Origin: Streptomyces sp. BA2
Lineage (GTDB): Bacteria > Actinomycetota > Actinomycetes > Streptomycetales > Streptomycetaceae
Assembly: GCF_009769735.1 (NCBI RefSeq)
Contig: NZ_WSRO01000002.1
Coordinates: 5,778,001 to 5,842,000, forward strand
Length of the DNA stretch: 64,000 nucleotides
Direction of reading: 5' to 3'
Shown: piece by piece, positions 16,480 to 25,287 of the stretch
Position numbering within the stretch: position 1 is the stretch's first letter
Layout: each line of letters begins with the position of its first letter
Position numbers and translations under genes: made by a program
The notes under the pieces: generated by a model
Told to the model about the DNA's origin: nothing
The model's database searches: none
What the model saw: only the letters and a program-made list of their open reading frames with translations

Positions 16480-16541
16480 GTGTCGAACGTAGGCACACGT
16501 GACTCATCCGTCCAATGCATGGACTGGCCATAATCGTTCCC
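16480..16541. promoter_or_regulatory. Divergent leaderless promoters with LysR-type half-sites
   Basis: The 62-bp gap carries two -10 boxes facing away from each other: TACGTT on the minus strand (16491-16486), 6 nt before the MFS start, and CATAAT on the plus strand (16529-16534), 7 nt before the LysR start. Between them lies a near-palindrome, TCCAATGCATGGA (16510-16522), a plausible LysR-binding site of the T-N11-A kind. Confidence 0.6.
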
Positions 16542-17540
16542 ATGGTGCATGAGCGCAGTTCAGAGCGGCGTCTGTCGCAGAGCAGTTACGTAGGAGACAT
16601 CGGCGGCGGCGCTTCGGTGCCCGCCGAGCTGACCCCCGGTTCCTGGTCGGCCCTGCTCTCTCCCCGTCTCGCCTACTTCGCGGGAGTGGCCCGTACCGAA
16701 CACGTGACGCGGGCCGCGCAGGAGATGCAGGTGCCGCAGTCGACGCTGTCGCGAGCGCTGGTGCGCCTCGAACAGGACCTGGGGGTCGACCTGTTCGCGC
16801 GCCACGGCCGTACGGTGTCGCTCACCCCGGCGGGGCGGACCTTCCTCGCCTCCGTCGAGCGGGCGCTCGGTGAGGTGGAGCGGGCCGCGGAGTCCGTACG
16901 GGCGGACGCGGATCCGGCGTCGGGCAAGGTGGCCTTCGGTTTCCTGCACACGATGGGCTCGGAGACGGTGCCCGGCCTGATCCGCGCCTTCCGCGCGGAC
17001 CATCCGAGGGTCCGCTTCAGCCTCGTACAGAACTACGGGGAGGCGATGATCGAGCGGCTGCGTGCGGGCGAGCTGGATCTCTGCCTCACCTCGCCCGTGC
17101 CGGACGCTCCCGATCTCGTCGCCCGCCGGCTGGACGAGCAACGTCTGCGTCTCGTCGTGCCGGACGACCACCGTCTCGCTTCCCGGAAGCGGGTCCGCCT
17201 CGCGGAGGCGGCGGACGAGGCCTTCGTGACCCTCGAACCCGGCTACGGCCTGCGGCGCATCACGGACGACCTCTGCCAGGAGGCCGGTTTCAAGCCGCGG
17301 ATCGCGTTCGAGGGGGAGGAGGCGGAAACACTGCGGGGCCTGGTGGCGGCGGGCCTCGGGGTGGCCCTCCTGCCACCACCGGCCGTCCCGCGCCCGGGAG
17401 TCGTGGAACTGACGGTGACGGGGCAGCGGGCGGTCCGCGAGATCGGCGTGGCCTGGCTGGACGGGCATCCGGATACTCCGCCGGTGGCGGCGTTCAAGAG
17501 GTTCTTGCTGGGGAGGAGGGGGCGGTTGCTGCCGGAATAG
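16542..17540 (+). CDS. LysR-family transcriptional regulator
   Basis: A 332-residue regulator. An N-terminal tail of about 35 residues precedes the winged helix (YFAGVARTEHVTRAAQEMQVPQSTLSRALVRLEQDLGVDLFARHGR), followed by a linker helix and a periplasmic-binding-protein-like effector domain. ATG at 16542 is preferred because a -10 box (CATAAT) ends 7 nt upstream, consistent with leaderless expression; ATG at 16515 would add nine residues. The divergent MFS exporter is the obvious target. The effector is unknown. Confidence 0.92.
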   Translation: MVHERSSERRLSQSSYVGDIGGGASVPAELTPGSWSALLSPRLAYFAGVARTEHVTRAAQEMQVPQSTLSRALVRLEQDLGVDLFARHGRTVSLTPAGRTFLASVERALGEVERAAESVRADADPASGKVAFGFLHTMGSETVPGLIRAFRADHPRVRFSLVQNYGEAMIERLRAGELDLCLTSPVPDAPDLVARRLDEQRLRLVVPDDHRLASRKRVRLAEAADEAFVTLEPGYGLRRITDDLCQEAGFKPRIAFEGEEAETLRGLVAAGLGVALLPPPAVPRPGVVELTVTGQRAVREIGVAWLDGHPDTPPVAAFKRFLLGRRGRLLPE

Positions 17541-17567
17541 TCATGGCGCGGGGGCCTTGCGCACCCT

Positions 17568-17704
17568 TGATCACCGGCTTCGCCGAGTTCGTCCTCAAAC
17601 GCCGGACGGGCTGAAAAAAATTCAGCTGCGGGGCAATCGGGTGGGTGGGCGGGAAGATTAGCCCCTCCGGCGTTTGAGGAGCGGGGTCTGGGGCGGAGCC
17701 CCAG
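17568..17704. repeat. Composite dispersed repeat between LysR and hydrolase genes
   Basis: The gap contains three dispersed modules. GATCACCGGCTTCGCCGAGT and its continuation (17568-17617) recur at 42388-42433. A GGGGCAATCGGGTGGGTGGG unit (from about 17633) belongs to a family also found near 37.1, 48.9 and 50.2 kb. The segment 17658-17704 is an exact 47-bp copy of 13598-13644. The two CAAACGCCGGA arms pair across the insert. It probably also ends the two convergent transcripts. Confidence 0.85.
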
Positions 17705-17716
17705 TTTCGGCCGCGC

Positions 17717-18481
17717 TCAGTGCCGCATCGACTCCCCGAAGCCCGCGGCGAGCGGCATCCGGAGACCCAGCGGCGGCGGAGCCGCCAGTGCGTCCTCCAA
17801 GGGGCGCGAATACGCGTGCCCGAACAGCGATCCCAGGACGAAGTCCGAAGCCAGCGCCTGGACTTCGGCATGGTGCTGCTGCAACCGGTGGCCGTCGGAG
17901 TGGACTTCGAACCGGCACACTTCCCGGTTCGCCTTCTTCGCCCGCTCCGCGAGCCGGAACGAAAGCTCCGGATCGGTCCGCTCGTCATTCGTGCCGTGCA
18001 CGATCAGGACCCGCCGCCCCGCGAGCTGCTTCACCGGTTCGGGCGAGGCGGCCACATCGTCCTCGGGCAGCCAGGGGGCCAGTGCGAGAACGGAGTTGAC
18101 CGCGTCGTGCCCGGCGACCCGCAGCGCGGCCCGGCCGCCCATGTCCCTGCCGACGAGGCAGATGGAGACGTCGCCGTAGAGGCGGACGATCTCGTCCGCC
18201 GCCCACTCCGCGTCCCGCGCGAGCTGCGCCTGCGCCCCGTTCCACCCGCGGTAGCGGTAGTGCACGACGTGCGCCGCCAGGCCTTCGCCCCTGCCGTCGT
18301 GGGCGAGCCTGCGGCCGAGCGCGCGCACCGCGTTCGCGGCGAACGGGGACGGCTTGCGGGCGGAGGTCTCGTGGCCGCCGGGGAGCAGCAGCACCGCGCC
18401 GCTGACCGCCGAAGGACGGGTGCCGATCACGCGCCCGAGCCTGGCCGCGCGCGCGGAATCGGGCGTCGCTTGCTGTGCCAT
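17717..18481 (-). CDS. Alpha/beta hydrolase with Asp at the nucleophile elbow
   Basis: A 254-residue protein with the alpha/beta hydrolase topology of dienelactone-hydrolase-like proteins. The nucleophile elbow reads G-R-D-M-G with Asp113 where Ser is usual. The acid Asp166 (HGTNDERTD) and His198 (SDGH) are in place. An Asp nucleophile occurs in haloalkane dehalogenases and epoxide hydrolases, but overall resemblance here is to the dienelactone type, so it may instead be an inactive or altered enzyme. ATG at 18481; an inverted repeat TGACA-N6-TGTCA (18481-18496) overlaps the start. Confidence 0.75.
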   Translation of the reverse strand: MAQQATPDSARAARLGRVIGTRPSAVSGAVLLLPGGHETSARKPSPFAANAVRALGRRLAHDGRGEGLAAHVVHYRYRGWNGAQAQLARDAEWAADEIVRLYGDVSICLVGRDMGGRAALRVAGHDAVNSVLALAPWLPEDDVAASPEPVKQLAGRRVLIVHGTNDERTDPELSFRLAERAKKANREVCRFEVHSDGHRLQQHHAEVQALASDFVLGSLFGHAYSRPLEDALAAPPPLGLRMPLAAGFGESMRH

Positions 18482-18567
18482 GACAGAACAGTGTCAGAAG
18501 CGATGGTGTACGCGACCCGTCCGCGGGGTCACTGTTACGTATCGACCCGTGAGATCCCCCGGGCGAT

Positions 18568-18589
18568 CTACGCGCGTAGGCGCTAGAGT
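18568..18589 (+). promoter_or_regulatory. Nucleoside-regulon operator and leaderless promoter of add
   Basis: A perfect CTACGCGCGTAG (18568-18579) lies in the spacer of a promoter whose -10 box is TAGAGT (18584-18589). Only 6 nt separate the -10 from the ATG at 18596, so the transcript is predicted to start at the ATG. A protein bound here would block RNA polymerase. Confidence 0.75.
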
Positions 18590-18595
18590 GCCGAA

Positions 18596-19765
18596 ATGAC
18601 GAGCCAGACCACCAAAGCCGGTCAGACGGACCGCGAAACGCCCAGCGCCGAACAGATCCGCCGCGCCCCGAAGGTGCTCCTGCACGACCACCTCGACGGC
18701 GGCCTGCGCCCCGGCACGATCGTCGACCTCGCCCGCGATTCGGGGTACGAGGGCCTGCCCGAGACCGACCCCGACAAGCTGGGGATCTGGTTCAGGGAAG
18801 CCGCCGACTCCGGTTCGCTGCCGCGCTATCTGGAGACCTTCGCCCACACCTGCGCTGTCATGCAGACGAAGGACGCCCTCAAGCGCGTGGCGGCCGAGTG
18901 CGCCGAGGACCTCGCCGAGGACGGCGTCGTGTACGCCGAGATCCGGTACGCCCCCGAGCAGCACCTGGAGCAGGGCCTCACCCTCGAAGAGGTCGTCGAG
19001 GCCGTCAACGAAGGCTTCCGGGAGGGCGAGCGGCGCGCCAAGGCCAACGGCCACCGCATCCGCGTGGGTGCGCTGCTCACCGCCATGCGGCACGCGGCCC
19101 GCGCCCTGGAGATCGCCGAACTCGCCAACCGCTACCGCGACCTGGGCGTCGTCGGCTTCGACATCGCGGGCGCGGAGGCGGGCTTCCCGCCCACCCGCCA
19201 CCTCGACGCGTTCGAGTACCTCAAGCGCGAGAACAACCACTTCACCATCCACGCGGGTGAGGCCTTCGGTCTGCCGTCCATCTGGCAGGCCCTGCAGTGG
19301 TGCGGCGCCGACCGCCTCGGCCACGGCGTGCGGATCATCGACGACATCCAGGTCGCCGAGGACGGCACCGTGAAGCTCGGCCGCCTCGCCAGCTACGTAC
19401 GCGACAAGCGCATCCCCCTGGAGATGTGCCCCAGCTCCAACCTGCAGACGGGCGCGGCGAGCTCGTATGCCGAGCACCCCATCGGCCTGCTGCGCAAGCT
19501 GCACTTCCGGGCCACGGTGAACACCGACAACCGGCTGATGTCCGGCACCAGCATGAGCCTCGAATTCGAGCACCTGGTCGGCACTTTCGGTTACACGCTC
19601 GACGACATGCAGTGGTTCACAGTCAATGCGATGAAATCAGCGTTCATTCCTTTCGATGAACGCCTTGCCATGATCAATGACGTGATCAAGCCCGGATATG
19701 CCGAGCTGAAGTCCGAATGGCTGTTCCGTCAGACCGCCTCCACCAGGGCTTCTGTCGATGTGTAA
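18596..19765 (+). CDS. add: Adenosine deaminase
   Basis: A 389-residue metal-dependent amidohydrolase converting adenosine and deoxyadenosine to inosine forms. The metal and catalytic motifs are in order: HDHLDGG, HAGEAFG (zinc His and catalytic Glu region), [16 protein letters not shown] and [10 protein letters not shown] with the zinc Asp. The promoter appears leaderless, which fits the missing ribosome-binding site. It shares its operator with the uptake and phosphorolysis genes, and its inosine product is the substrate of the purine nucleoside phosphorylase at 37.4 kb. A good intrinsic terminator follows. Confidence 0.96.
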   Translation: MTSQTTKAGQTDRETPSAEQIRRAPKVLLHDHLDGGLRPGTIVDLARDSGYEGLPETDPDKLGIWFREAADSGSLPRYLETFAHTCAVMQTKDALKRVAAECAEDLAEDGVVYAEIRYAPEQHLEQGLTLEEVVEAVNEGFREGERRAKANGHRIRVGALLTAMRHAARALEIAELANRYRDLGVVGFDIAGAEAGFPPTRHLDAFEYLKRENNHFTIHAGEAFGLPSIWQALQWCGADRLGHGVRIIDDIQVAEDGTVKLGRLASYVRDKRIPLEMCPSSNLQTGAASSYAEHPIGLLRKLHFRATVNTDNRLMSGTSMSLEFEHLVGTFGYTLDDMQWFTVNAMKSAFIPFDERLAMINDVIKPGYAELKSEWLFRQTASTRASVDV

Positions 19766-19785
19766 CAGAAATTGAGGCAATGTGG

Positions 19786-19820
19786 ACGCGGCCGGGAACA
19801 CTAATTCCCGGCCGCGTTTT
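19786..19820 (+). terminator. Intrinsic terminator of add
   Basis: Perfect 13-bp stem ACGCGGCCGGGAA (19786-19798) and TTCCCGGCCGCGT (19805-19817) with a 6-nt loop, followed directly by a T-run. It is one of the most canonical terminators in the window. Confidence 0.92.
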
Positions 19821-19907
19821 TGCTGTTTCGCTGTTTGCGGACTGCCCCTTCACATGTTTACGGTCATGGGCCGCTCGAAAGTCCCCGTCATCAAGGACGC
19901 ATTGAAG

Positions 19908-20342
19908 ATGAAGCAGTCTGCCGCCAAGACCCTCGGTGTCGCCGCTCTCGGCGCCGCCTTCGCCGCCGCGGGCGCGGGTGCCGCCAACGCCGCGCCGGCC
20001 CTGCCCGACGCCACGGGCGCACTGGGTTCCGCCACCACCATGCTGCCCATGGAGCAGGTCGGCGAGAAGCTGCCCGCCGGTGGCCCCGAGGCGATCGCCG
20101 CCGGCCAGAACGTGCTCGGCAGCACCCTGCAGGCCTCCGCGCCGACCGTCGACAAGCTCGGCGAGAGCATGAAGGACGCCGACGACAGGGGCAAGCCCGC
20201 CGCGGCCGACCCGCTCTCCGGTCTGCTCGGTGGCCTGCCGGTCGCCAAGGCCCTGCCCCTGGACGGTCTGCCCCTCCAGGGTCTGCCCCTCCAGGGCCTG
20301 CCCGCCGAGGGTCTGGCCTTGAACGGTCTGCCGCTCGGCTGA
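19908..20342 (+). CDS. Small secreted protein with GLPL repeats
   Basis: A 144-residue protein with a clear Sec signal peptide (KQSAAKTLGVAALGAAFAAAG, cleavage near ANAAPA). The mature part is Ala/Pro/Gly-rich and ends with five to six degenerate hexapeptides of the form GLPLQG. The function is unknown; similar short secreted proteins are common in Streptomyces, and a shorter relative with the same ANAAP signal region is at 26183. ATG at 19908 has AAGGA 10 nt upstream. Confidence 0.75.
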   Translation: MKQSAAKTLGVAALGAAFAAAGAGAANAAPALPDATGALGSATTMLPMEQVGEKLPAGGPEAIAAGQNVLGSTLQASAPTVDKLGESMKDADDRGKPAAADPLSGLLGGLPVAKALPLDGLPLQGLPLQGLPAEGLALNGLPLG

Positions 20343-20360
20343 TCCTCGCGGTCTCCGCAC

Positions 20361-20406
20361 ACGCCGATGGGGCGCGCCCTCCTGCGAGGGTGCGCCCCAT
20401 CGGCGT
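20361..20406. terminator. Bidirectional terminator between convergent genes
   Basis: An almost fully paired 46-bp hairpin (ACGCCGATGGGGCGC with its complement, inner stem CCCTC/GAGGG, loop CTGC) sits between the secreted-protein gene and the pspC-like gene, and can stop transcription from both sides. Confidence 0.85.
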
Positions 20407-20436
20407 ACGCGTGCGGTGGCGGCGAGGGCCGCCGGT

Positions 20437-20640
20437 TCACCAGGCTGCCTGCCTGGCCTTGCCCTCCGAGGGCAACAGGACCCAGAGCGCTATGTAGAGC
20501 AGGAACTGCGGGCCGGGAAGCAGACACGAGAGCACGAAGATCACGCGCATCGTGGTCGCCGACGTGCCGAAACGCTTGGCGAGGGCGGCGCACACTCCGC
20601 CGATCATCCGGCCGTGGGTGGGGCGGGCAAGGGCGGTCAT
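20437..20640 (-). CDS. PspC-domain membrane protein
   Basis: A 67-residue protein matching the PspC domain: a short GRMIGGVCAALAKRFGTS amphipathic segment, then MRVIFVLSCLLPGPQFLLYIALWVLLP, one long membrane segment or a hairpin. PspC proteins in actinobacteria sense or respond to membrane or envelope stress. GGAGCC lies upstream of the ATG. It is convergent with the secreted-protein gene and has its own promoter region. Confidence 0.92.
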   Translation of the reverse strand: MTALARPTHGRMIGGVCAALAKRFGTSATTMRVIFVLSCLLPGPQFLLYIALWVLLPSEGKARQAAW

Positions 20641-20730
20641 GGTGGCTCCTTCGTGAACCGTCGGTATGAGGTCCGGGGGCGTTTTCCCGATGACTCAAAG
20701 CTACGTTCACGAAGCGGGCAAAGCGTCGCT

Positions 20731-21321
20731 CTAGGGTGCGATACCGACCCTGGGAATCGTCGGGGTCGACCCCTGAGAAGCGTCCTCCCGCAGGAGGGCC
20801 GCGCGATGCTCCACATCAGTACGGCGGCGGAGCCTGGCCCTGGCCGCGGGCACCACGGCGAGATGCGCGAGGGCCACGCCCACGGCGTTCAGGAACAGCG
20901 AGTCGATGTCGACGACCTGCCCGGGGACTCCGGTCTGCAGCAGTTCGATGCCGAGCGAGATCAGCGCGCCCGCCGCGACCGTCCGCACCAGCGAACCCAG
21001 CGGTGACACATGGACCCGCCCCCCGGCGAGCGGAAGCAGCACGCCGAGCGGGGCCAGGAGCAGCAGACTGCCGCCTATCTGCCGCGCCGCCTGGACAGGG
21101 CCGAGCGCCAGATCCGCCTTGATGCCGGCGAACGGCTGAAGATTCGCCGCGCTGACCCAGGGCACGTCCAGTGGACGCAGCGTGAACCATCCGACGAGCA
21201 GAAGATGCGCGACGAGGAGGAATCCCCCTGTCGCACGGAAGCGGATGGCGGCCCCGTGGCCGCCCGAGCCTTGACGCACGCCCCCCAAGACGCGACTAGC
21301 GGCAGGATCGGTTCCGCGCAT
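20731..21321 (-). CDS. VanZ-like membrane protein
   Basis: A 196-residue protein with four predicted membrane helices. VanZ-family landmarks are GWFTLRP in the first helix and SLGIELLQ with VDIDSLFLNAVGVALAHL near the third and fourth. VanZ proteins are linked to low-level teicoplanin resistance, but most chromosomal members have no known role. The C-terminal 40 residues are basic and polar. ATG at 21321 has GGGAG very close upstream. It lies downstream of the afsQ operon on the same strand. Confidence 0.85.
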   Translation of the reverse strand: MRGTDPAASRVLGGVRQGSGGHGAAIRFRATGGFLLVAHLLLVGWFTLRPLDVPWVSAANLQPFAGIKADLALGPVQAARQIGGSLLLLAPLGVLLPLAGGRVHVSPLGSLVRTVAAGALISLGIELLQTGVPGQVVDIDSLFLNAVGVALAHLAVVPAARARLRRRTDVEHRAALLREDASQGSTPTIPRVGIAP

Positions 21322-21407
21322 CTACTCCCGGTACGCGGCACTGTCCTGATCGCACACCGTGACTGTCTTGATCGGCTGCTTCACCGCTCGGCTACTTCGC
21401 CGCTCGG

Positions 21408-22010
21408 CTACTTCACCGTCTCCGTGGGCGGAGCCACCGTCCCGGGGCGCTGGCGGACCGCCTGGGTGCATTCGTAGCGGCGCAGCGGGGCGTCTCCGGG
21501 ACCGCCCATGATCACCTCGCGGTCGTCGCCCGCCGCCGCGCTGTCCGCGAACGTGCAAACGACCTGGGCGAGTGCGAACGCCGACAGGTCCTCCGGGGAC
21601 GTGCTGAACCGCAGCGCGTCCTCGGGGTCACCCTTCCCGGGGCCGCTGACGACCGTGCCGCCGCGTACGTCCGTGGCGAAGCCCGCCTGCTTCTCCGGGG
21701 CCGACGGCGCGTGCGACAGCTCGTCGAGGAGCGCCTGCGCGATACGGACCCGGTCCGTCGTCGCCTTGTCCGTGGGGATGCGCACCGACCGGTCGACGGT
21801 CACGAGCTGCGCCGCGCACACCAGGAAGACCTGCACCGGGACCCCGCTCGTGGACTGCGAGGCGATGCTCGACCCGGACATCACGCAGGGCACGCGTGAG
21901 GGCCCTGGGCCGAAGTCCGTCGGCACCTCCGTCGAGCGGATCCCGCAGCCCGCGAGGGTCGCGGTCAGTGCGGTGGCGAGCAGCGCGGCGCGCAGCCGTC
22001 GGCGGTTCAT
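21408..22010 (-). CDS. Lipoprotein of the afsQ operon
   Basis: A 200-residue lipoprotein: signal MNRRRLRAALLATALTATLAG with lipobox TLAGC. The mature domain includes VFLVCAAQLVTVDRSVRIP and ends with Pro/Thr-rich sequence. Its ATG overlaps the afsQ2 stop (ATGA), so it is translationally coupled to the sensor kinase. In other two-component operons such lipoproteins modulate the sensor's extracytoplasmic domain; that role is inferred. The domain is distantly GerMN-like in pattern, but I am not confident of that. Confidence 0.85.
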   Translation of the reverse strand: MNRRRLRAALLATALTATLAGCGIRSTEVPTDFGPGPSRVPCVMSGSSIASQSTSGVPVQVFLVCAAQLVTVDRSVRIPTDKATTDRVRIAQALLDELSHAPSAPEKQAGFATDVRGGTVVSGPGKGDPEDALRFSTSPEDLSAFALAQVVCTFADSAAAGDDREVIMGGPGDAPLRRYECTQAVRQRPGTVAPPTETVK

Positions 22011-23587
22011 CGCTTCTCTCCCTCGACGGCGGTGTCGCCGTCGGTGTCCTGCTCCGACTCGTCCGCGGGCAGCAGCGCCGACGGATCGCGCGGCAGCCAC
22101 AGCGTGAACACCGCGCCGCCCTTGGGCGAGTTCGCGGCGGTGATCTCCCCGCCGTGGATGTGGGCGTTCTCCAGGGCGATGGAGAGCCCGAGCCCGCTGC
22201 CCTCCGAACGCGGCCGGGACGCGCTCGCCTTGTAGAACCGGTCGAAGACGTGCGGCAGTACGTCCTCGGGGATGCCGGGGCCTCCGTCACGCACCGCGAT
22301 GACGAGCTTCTCGCCCGCGAGCCGCACCGAGACCTCCACCGGGGAGCCGCCGTGCTTGAGCGCGTTGCCGATCAGGTTCGCCAGGATGACGTCGAGGCGG
22401 CGCGGGTCGAGCCGCACCATGATGCCGCGCTCCGCGTCCAGCTCGACCGCGTCGAGCCAGGCACGGGCGTCGATGCAGGACGTGATCTGGTCGGCGATGT
22501 CCACGTGGTCCAGGACGAGCCTCGCCGTACCCGCGTCGAAGCGGGTGACCTCCATCAGGTTCTCCACCAGGTCGTTGAGCCGGCGGGTCTCGCTGACCAC
22601 CAGACGTACGGCGGGCTCGATCATCGGATCGACGCTGCCGGTCTCCGCGTCGAGCTCCTCCTCCAGGACCTCCGTCACCGCGGTGATCGCGGTCAGCGGC
22701 GTACGCAGCTCGTGCGACATGTCGGCGACGAAGCGCCGCGACGCCTCGTCACGGGCGCTCATGTCGTCGACCTTCTTCTCCAGGCTCTCCGCGGTCCGGT
22801 TGAACGTCCGTGACAGATCGGCCAGTTCGTCCGTACCCGACACGCGAAGGCGCGTATCCAGCTTGCCCTCGCCGAGCCGCCGCGCGGCAACGCCGAGCCG
22901 GTGGACCGGTTTGAGCACGGTCGTCGCCGCGGCCTGCGCGAGCAACGCGGAACCGATGAGTGCGAGCCCCGTGGCGATCGCGAGCGACCAGCCGAGGGAA
23001 CTCAGGTCCTTCGCCTCCGGCTCAAGGGACTTGAGCATGTAACCGGTCGGCCCGCCGCCGATGACCTTGGCACCGCCCACGAGATACGGGGTGCCGCCGT
23101 CGACGGTCCGCTGCCAGTACAGGTGATACGGGCTCTTGTTGCTGGAGGTGAGCGGCTGCTCCTTGTTCACCGTCTTGCGCAGCGACTTGGGCACGTCGGC
23201 GAGCGTGAAGGCGTCCAGGTCGGAGTAGCCGACGATCGTGTCACCGTCGGCGTCCTTCCCGATCAGGAGCACGCTGTAGCGCTGGCTGCTGTTGGCCATC
23301 GTCCCGGCGGCCTGCTGCAGTTCGTCCTGGGTCGGATTGGGCGGCAGCGCCCCGGCGCGGGTCTGCATCTCCTGCTGGAAGTCCTTCAGGGCCGCGTCCT
23401 GCGCGCGCGTCAGGACCGCCTCACGGTTCAGCCAGTACGCGATTCCGGAAGCCGTCACGGCGGCGGTGAGCGCCACCAGACCGAACACCACGACAAGCCG
23501 GAGCCTGAGGCTCGTGAAGCGAAGCCCCGCCAGTATCGCCTTGCGCGCCGCGGCCCAACCGCGGAGCTTGTCCTGCGGTTTGGTCAC
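22007..23587 (-). CDS. afsQ2: Sensor histidine kinase AfsQ2
   Basis: A 526-residue membrane kinase. TM1 is near residues 31-52, an extracytoplasmic domain spans about 53-197, TM2 about 198-220, then HAMP (about 222-275), HisKA with His292 (DMSHELRTPLT) and a HATPase domain with NLIGNALKH and GSGLGLSIA. The GTG start overlaps the afsQ1 stop (GTGA). In S. coelicolor AfsQ1/Q2 responds to nitrogen or glutamate-type conditions and activates antibiotic biosynthesis. The kinase identity rests on synteny with afsQ1, sigQ and the lipoprotein gene. Confidence 0.95.
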   Translation of the reverse strand: MTKPQDKLRGWAAARKAILAGLRFTSLRLRLVVVFGLVALTAAVTASGIAYWLNREAVLTRAQDAALKDFQQEMQTRAGALPPNPTQDELQQAAGTMANSSQRYSVLLIGKDADGDTIVGYSDLDAFTLADVPKSLRKTVNKEQPLTSSNKSPYHLYWQRTVDGGTPYLVGGAKVIGGGPTGYMLKSLEPEAKDLSSLGWSLAIATGLALIGSALLAQAAATTVLKPVHRLGVAARRLGEGKLDTRLRVSGTDELADLSRTFNRTAESLEKKVDDMSARDEASRRFVADMSHELRTPLTAITAVTEVLEEELDAETGSVDPMIEPAVRLVVSETRRLNDLVENLMEVTRFDAGTARLVLDHVDIADQITSCIDARAWLDAVELDAERGIMVRLDPRRLDVILANLIGNALKHGGSPVEVSVRLAGEKLVIAVRDGGPGIPEDVLPHVFDRFYKASASRPRSEGSGLGLSIALENAHIHGGEITAANSPKGGAVFTLWLPRDPSALLPADESEQDTDGDTAVEGEKR

Positions 23588-24261
23588 TGAGGAGTGTCCA
23601 GCCGGTAGCCGACCCCACGCACCGTACGGATCAGTGTCGGCGAGGACGGGACGTCCTCCACCTTCGCGCGCAGGCGCTGCACACACGCGTCGACGAGCCG
23701 GGAGTCACCGAGGTAGTCGTGCTCCCACACCAGACGCAGCAACTGCTGCCGCGACAGCGCCTGTCCGGGCCTGCGGCTCAGTTCGAGGAGCAGCCGCAGC
23801 TCGGTCGGCGTGAGCTGCAGGTCCTCGCCGTTCTTCGTGACGGTCATCGCGGCGCGGTCGATGACGAGCGAACCGAACGTCGCCGCGTCATTGGCCTCCC
23901 TCTCACCGCGGCGGAGGACCGCACGGATACGGGCGTCGAGCACCCGTCCCTGCACGGGTTTCACGACATAGTCGTCGGCACCGGACTCGAGCCCGACGAC
24001 CACGTCGATGTCATCGCTGCGCGCGGTCAGCAGGATGATCGGCAACTGGTCGGTGCGCCGGATGCGACGGCACACCTCGAATCCGTCGATGCCCGGCAGC
24101 ATCACATCCAGCACGATCAGGTCCGGCCGCTGCTCACTGAGCAGCTTCAGGCCGTCCTCGCCGGTGGCAGCAGTAGCCACCCGATGCCCTTGGCGGGTGA
24201 GCGAAAGCTCAAGGGCCGTACGGATGGCGTCGTCGTCCTCGATCAGCAACAGGGAAGGCAC
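23584..24261 (-). CDS. afsQ1: Response regulator AfsQ1
   Basis: A 225-residue OmpR/PhoB-type regulator. The receiver domain has the acidic pocket (LLLIEDDDA), phosphoacceptor Asp52 (LIVLDVMLPG), Thr (ILLTAR) and Lys (DDYVVKP). The C-terminal winged helix carries LTPTELRLLLELSRRPG. The GTG at 24261 is chosen because it gives the published S. coelicolor length and Asp52 numbering; an ATG at 24270 would add three residues. It is divergent from sigQ, a known direct target in S. coelicolor. Confidence 0.95.
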   Translation of the reverse strand: MPSLLLIEDDDAIRTALELSLTRQGHRVATAATGEDGLKLLSEQRPDLIVLDVMLPGIDGFEVCRRIRRTDQLPIILLTARSDDIDVVVGLESGADDYVVKPVQGRVLDARIRAVLRRGEREANDAATFGSLVIDRAAMTVTKNGEDLQLTPTELRLLLELSRRPGQALSRQQLLRLVWEHDYLGDSRLVDACVQRLRAKVEDVPSSPTLIRTVRGVGYRLDTPQ

Positions 24262-24475
24262 GGACGTCATTCTGTCCCATGGCGCGGGCACAGTTCGACT
24301 GTTGGAGCTCCCCCAGGCTCTTAAAGAGCTGGGAGGGACCCCCATCCACACGCTCCCCCTACAAGTAGATGCGCTGTTGCAGGCCTGTGACAGTCGACGG
24401 ACACCGTCATGAAGTGGGTCCGGCAGAGTTCTGGTCACACGGAAAAAGCCGGACTCCACCGACGGGGGGCGCGAG
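24262..24475. promoter_or_regulatory. afsQ1-sigQ divergent promoter region with an embedded repeat
   Basis: The 214-bp gap must contain both promoters. Possible AfsQ1 half-sites of the GTNAC type are GTGAC (24387-24391) and GTCAC (24434-24438), but neither forms a good GTNAC-N6-GTNAC pair. Between about 24305 and 24347 lies a dispersed palindromic repeat (CTCCCCCAGGCTCTT paired with AAGAGCTGGGAGGG), a type very common in Streptomyces chromosomes. Confidence 0.6.
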
Positions 24476-25243
24476 ATGAACACACTGCACAGCACCAGCT
24501 CAAGCGCAGTAATCACGCGTCTCCACGACGTGATCCGGCCTGCCGAGAGGCACGAGAAGTCCGGTGCCGTGAGCGGGCGGGGGTGCGCTCGCGGCACCGG
24601 GCGTCAGCACACCGCGTACATGACGGTGGTTGACGCGTTCCGGGGGGAAACCCGCGGAGACGATGGGGGGGCTCACGGGGGAGCCGCGTACAGGGAGGAC
24701 ACGGGGGAGCGCACCACAGCGTCGGAGGCGGAGTTCACCGCCTACGTCCAGGAGCGTCGTGCCTCCCTGTACGCAACCGCCTACCACCTGACCGGTGACC
24801 GTTTCGAGGCGGAGGACCTGCTCCAGAGCGCCCTCTTCTCGACGTACCGGGCCTGGGACAGGATCAGCGACAAGGCCGCGGTCGGCGGATACCTCCGCCG
24901 CACCATGACCAACCTGCACATCAGCGCCTGGCGGCGCCGCAAGCTCAACGAATACCCGACCGAGGAGCTGCCGGAGACGGCGGGCGACACGGACGCGATG
25001 CGTGGCACCGAACTCCGCGCGGTTCTCTGGCAGGCCCTGGCCCGCCTCCCCGAACTGCAGCGGACGATGCTGGTCCTGCGTTACTACGAGGGCCGCACGG
25101 ACCCCGAGATCGCGGACATCCTCGACATCAGCGTGGGCACGGTGAAGTCCAGCATCTGGCGCTCCCTGCGCCGGCTGCGCGAGGACGAGGTCCTCAGCTT
25201 CGGCCGTGACCAGGAGGAGTCCTTCGGCGAGTTGGTCGCCTAG
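24476..25243 (+). CDS. sigQ: ECF sigma factor SigQ
   Basis: A 255-residue SigE-type ECF sigma factor. An N-terminal extension of about 80 residues precedes region 2 (FEAEDLLQSALFSTYRAWDRI) and region 4 (LPELQRTMLVLRYYEGRTDPEIADILDIS), whose helix-turn-helix includes SVGTVKSSIW. In S. coelicolor SigQ is produced under AfsQ1 control and antagonises or tunes the AfsQ regulon. ATG at 24476 has a G-rich ribosome-binding site; a later start near 24620 (MTVVDAFRG) is possible, since the first 48 residues look poorly conserved. A G-rich array and terminator follow. Confidence 0.92.
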   Translation: MNTLHSTSSSAVITRLHDVIRPAERHEKSGAVSGRGCARGTGRQHTAYMTVVDAFRGETRGDDGGAHGGAAYREDTGERTTASEAEFTAYVQERRASLYATAYHLTGDRFEAEDLLQSALFSTYRAWDRISDKAAVGGYLRRTMTNLHISAWRRRKLNEYPTEELPETAGDTDAMRGTELRAVLWQALARLPELQRTMLVLRYYEGRTDPEIADILDISVGTVKSSIWRSLRRLREDEVLSFGRDQEESFGELVA

Positions 25244-25287
25244 GGATCATGGGGGGCCGCCGCTCCCGGGGGGAGGCGGCGGTAGCA

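Noticed and set aside
24387..24438. AfsQ1 binding box between afsQ1 and sigQ
   Set aside because: GTGAC and GTCAC half-sites exist but do not pair at the GTNAC-N6-GTNAC spacing, so I do not call a site.
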